Source of the DNA: Streptomyces sp. NBC_00569
GTDB taxonomy: Bacteria > Actinomycetota > Actinomycetes > Streptomycetales > Streptomycetaceae
Assembly (NCBI RefSeq): GCF_036345255.1
Contig: NZ_CP107783.1
Coordinates: 5,936,001 to 6,000,000 of the forward strand
Direction: 5' to 3'
Length of the DNA: 64,000 nt
Shown here: in pieces, positions 61,796-64,000 of the stretch
Layout: the number at the start of each line of letters is the position of its first letter
Position numbering within the stretch: the first letter of the stretch is position 1
Made by a program: the position numbers and the translations under genes
Notes under the pieces: generated by a model
The model's database searches: none
What the model saw: only the letters and a program-made list of their open reading frames with translations
What the model was told of the DNA's origin: nothing

Positions 61796-62920
61796 ATGCT
61801 CGACGAATCGCTGCTCGACGCCCCCGAGGCCCTCGCCAGGGTCGACCGCCGCGGACTCCTGCGCGGCGCCGCCGAGGCCGGCGCCCGTGTCCGCACCGCG
61901 GTCCGGCACGCCGCGGAGGCCGGAATCACCGAGCTCAAACCGGACGGCCGCCCGCGCGCCGTCCTCTTCGCGGGACCCGGACTGGCCGCCGGCTGCGTCG
62001 CCGACCTGCTCAACAGGCTCGCCGGCGCCTCCTGCCCCGTAGCCCGCCTGCGCCCCACCGGAGTCGCCCCCGCCGCGGGCGCCCTGCGCTGGGAGCTGCC
62101 CGGCTGGGCGGGCCCCGTGGACCTCCTCCTCGTCGCGACCACCGACGGCACCGAGCCGGGACTCGCCCTCCTCGTCGAGCAGGCCTACCGGCGCGGCTGC
62201 ACCATCGTCGCCGTCAGCCCCGCGGGCGCCCCCCTGAGCGAAGCCGTCTCCGGGGCACACGGCCTCTTCGTACCGATGGCGACCGCCCCGTACGAGGACG
62301 ACGAACCCGCCGCGGCCTCCGCGCCCGGCGCCCTGTGGGCCCTGCTCACCCCGCTGCTCTCCCTCCTGGACCGCACCGGTCTGCTCTCCGCGCCGGCCGA
62401 GACCCTGGAGAAGGTCGCCGACCGGCTCGACCAGACCGCCGAACGCTGCGGCCCGGCGATTGCGACCTACGGCAACCCCGCCAAGACCCTCGCCGCCGAG
62501 CTCGCCGACGCACTGCCCCTGATCTGGACCGAAGGGCACGCCGCGGGCCCGGCAGGCCGTCGCTTCGCCGCCGCGCTCGCCGAACTCGCCGGCCGCCCGG
62601 CCCTCGCCTCCGACCTGCCCGAGGCGCTCCCCGCGCATGGCCGCCTCCTCCTCGGCGACCTCGCGGGCGGCGCCGACCCCGACGACTTCTTCCGCGACCG
62701 CGTCGACGAGGAACAGCCGATGCGCGTCCGCGTCGTCCTCCTGCGCGACCGGCCCGGCGGCCTCACCGCCGCGCCCGCCGCCCGCGAGCTGGCCCTCGGC
62801 CACGACACCCCGATCAGCGAGCTCGAACCCGAAGAGGGCGGCGAGCTGGAGACACTCGCCGAACTGATCGCCGTCACGGATTTCGCCGCCGTTTACCTCG
62901 CGCTCGCCTCGGGCGCATGA
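61796..62920 (+). CDS. SIS-domain protein, phosphomannose/phosphoglucose isomerase-like
   Basis: 374 residues. Two SIS-type halves: RAVLFAGPGLAAGCVADLLNRLAG, VDLLLVATTDGTEPGLALLVEQAYRRGCTIVAVSPAGAPL and GPAIATYGNPAKTLAAELADALPLIWTEG, and a C-terminal MRVRVVLLRDRPG part. The layout resembles the bifunctional PGI/PMI family, but the strict serine/glutamate active-site signatures are not evident, so catalysis is uncertain. GGAGG lies 8 bases before ATG 61796. Between Trm112 and manA, it is probably involved in mannose or glucose phosphate metabolism. Confidence 0.82.
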   Translation: MLDESLLDAPEALARVDRRGLLRGAAEAGARVRTAVRHAAEAGITELKPDGRPRAVLFAGPGLAAGCVADLLNRLAGASCPVARLRPTGVAPAAGALRWELPGWAGPVDLLLVATTDGTEPGLALLVEQAYRRGCTIVAVSPAGAPLSEAVSGAHGLFVPMATAPYEDDEPAAASAPGALWALLTPLLSLLDRTGLLSAPAETLEKVADRLDQTAERCGPAIATYGNPAKTLAAELADALPLIWTEGHAAGPAGRRFAAALAELAGRPALASDLPEALPAHGRLLLGDLAGGADPDDFFRDRVDEEQPMRVRVVLLRDRPGGLTAAPAARELALGHDTPISELEPEEGGELETLAELIAVTDFAAVYLALASGA

Positions 62921-62982
62921 CGTGGACCCGGCCGGTCCGAACACCGGCCGGCCCCTGACCCGCGTACGGAGAAGAACACCTG

Positions 62983-64000
62983 ATGGACCGCCTCACCAAC
63001 ACCGTCCGCCCCTATGCCTGGGGCTCGACCACCGCCATCCCGCACCTCATCGGTGCCGAGCCGACGGGCGAGCCGCAGGCAGAGATGTGGATGGGCGCCC
63101 ACCCGGGAGCCCCCTCGCAGACCGGGCGCGGCCCGCTCAACGAGGTGATCGACCAGGCCCCCGAGCGTGAACTCGGCCCGCAGGCCGTCGCGAAGTTCGG
63201 CCCCCGCCTCCCCTTCCTCCTCAAACTCCTCGCCGCGGGCGCCCCGCTCTCCCTCCAGGTCCACCCCGACCTGACCCAGGCCAAGGAGGGTTACGAGGCC
63301 GAGGAGCGCGCCGGCGTCCCGATAGACGCCCCGCACCGCAACTACAAGGACGCCAACCACAAGCCCGAACTGATCTGCGCCCTCACGCCGTTCGAGGGCC
63401 TGTGCGGATTCCGCACCCCCGAAGAGGCCGCACGCCTCATCGAAGGCCTCGGCGTCGACTCCCTCAAGCCCTACGCCGACCTGCTGCGGGCCCACCCCGA
63501 AGAGGCCGCGCTGCGCGAGGTCCTGACGGCCGTACTGAGCGCGGACCCCGCGGAGATGGCCACCACGGTCACCGAGGCCGAGGCCGCCGCCGAACGCCTC
63601 GGCGGCGACTACGCGCCCTACGCCGGGCTCGCCCACCACTACCCCGGCGACCCCGGCGTCATCGCCGCCATGCTGCTCAACCACGTCCGGCTCAACCCCG
63701 GCGAGGCCCTCTTCCTCGGCGCCGGCGTCCCGCACGCCTACATCGACGGCCTCGGCGTCGAAATCATGGCCAACTCGGACAACGTCCTGCGCTGCGGCCT
63801 CACACCCAAGCACGTCGACGTCCCCGAACTCCTGCGCATCGTCCGCTTCGAGGCCACCGACCCCGGCACCCTCCGCCCCGAGGCGTCCCCCGACGGCGAA
63901 GAGGTCTACGCGACCCCCATCGACGAATTCCGCCTCTCCCGCCACGTCCTGCCCGAGGGCGCAGCCCCGCACGACGTCACCGCCGGCACCCCGCAGATCC
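62983..64000 (+). CDS. manA: Mannose-6-phosphate isomerase, class I, C-terminus cut by window edge
   Basis: 339 codons are visible before the window ends. It interconverts fructose-6-phosphate and mannose-6-phosphate. The opening MDRLTNTVRPYAWGSTTAIP is typical; zinc-ligand segments are LSLQVHPDLTQAKEGY, NHKPELICAL and GAGVPHAYIDG; EMWMGAHPGAPS is another family block. GGAGAAG precedes ATG 62983 by 8 bases. About 50-60 residues are missing at the C-terminus relative to the family. It completes the mannose gene run. Confidence 0.95.
   Translation, partial: MDRLTNTVRPYAWGSTTAIPHLIGAEPTGEPQAEMWMGAHPGAPSQTGRGPLNEVIDQAPERELGPQAVAKFGPRLPFLLKLLAAGAPLSLQVHPDLTQAKEGYEAEERAGVPIDAPHRNYKDANHKPELICALTPFEGLCGFRTPEEAARLIEGLGVDSLKPYADLLRAHPEEAALREVLTAVLSADPAEMATTVTEAEAAAERLGGDYAPYAGLAHHYPGDPGVIAAMLLNHVRLNPGEALFLGAGVPHAYIDGLGVEIMANSDNVLRCGLTPKHVDVPELLRIVRFEATDPGTLRPEASPDGEEVYATPIDEFRLSRHVLPEGAAPHDVTAGTPQI

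Noticed and set aside
1..64000. CRISPR arrays, rRNA, tRNA, IS elements and replication origins
   Set aside because: No regularly spaced repeats, cloverleaf sequences, transposase frames or DnaA-box clusters were recognised; a tRNAscan or Infernal run would be needed to exclude short RNAs.

Overview
The window is high-GC actinobacterial DNA. GTG and TTG starts are frequent and many genes overlap by 4 bp. The gene content and order match the core chromosome of a Streptomyces: hut genes, a SigB-family sigma factor with its partner-switching genes, purK-purE, a run of five LytR-CpsA-Psr (LCP) genes, fbiA-fbiB, whiB and the manB-manA mannose genes. No rRNA, tRNA, CRISPR array, insertion sequence or replication origin was recognised.

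Layout. 1-410 holds a Roadblock/LC7-like gene cut by the window edge. 755-6304 is a histidine-utilisation cluster: urocanase, an M20 amidohydrolase, formiminoglutamate deiminase and imidazolonepropionase. It lacks a classical hutG. 6378-8629 has a sigma factor divergent from a STAS anti-anti-sigma gene and an ATPase-type anti-sigma gene. 8824-12977 is a surface-protein operon with LPQTG and LAETG sortase motifs and a repeated domain. 13063-17594 has a peptide symporter, a two-component system and a GtrA protein. 17718-22898 has purK, purE, a membrane dipeptidase, a paralogue of it that has lost its metal ligands, and a VOC gene divergent from a CGNR-type gene. 22903-25594 has UDP-glucose dehydrogenase and an acyl-CoA dehydrogenase.

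25595-33383 looks like an accessory insert. It holds a tandem decamer repeat, a secreted-amidase trio, a decayed MerR gene, and a five-gene operon. That operon joins a MotA/ZorA-like coiled-coil membrane protein and a MotB/ZorB-like one-pass protein to a VWA-PP2C-kinase triad. I consider it the best candidate for an undescribed system.

33423-43145 carries five LCP genes (cell-wall glycopolymer ligases), a thioesterase and a glycosyltransferase. 43273-50120 has a TIGR03089-like gene, a peptidoglycan amidase, a sugar nucleotidyltransferase, a DNA glycosylase and fbiA-fbiB for coenzyme F420. 50154-50878 is a cysteine dioxygenase preceded by a 33-codon leader ORF ending in a cluster of Cys codons, probably a cysteine-responsive leader. 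whiB follows at 51355. 51893-58277 has a giant membrane glycosyltransferase with its exported partner, a metallopeptidase-family gene and DUF3499. 58421-60037 is a lactate permease. 60100 to the end is phosphomannomutase, Trm112, a SIS-domain isomerase-like protein and mannose-6-phosphate isomerase, which feed mannose-phosphate metabolism.
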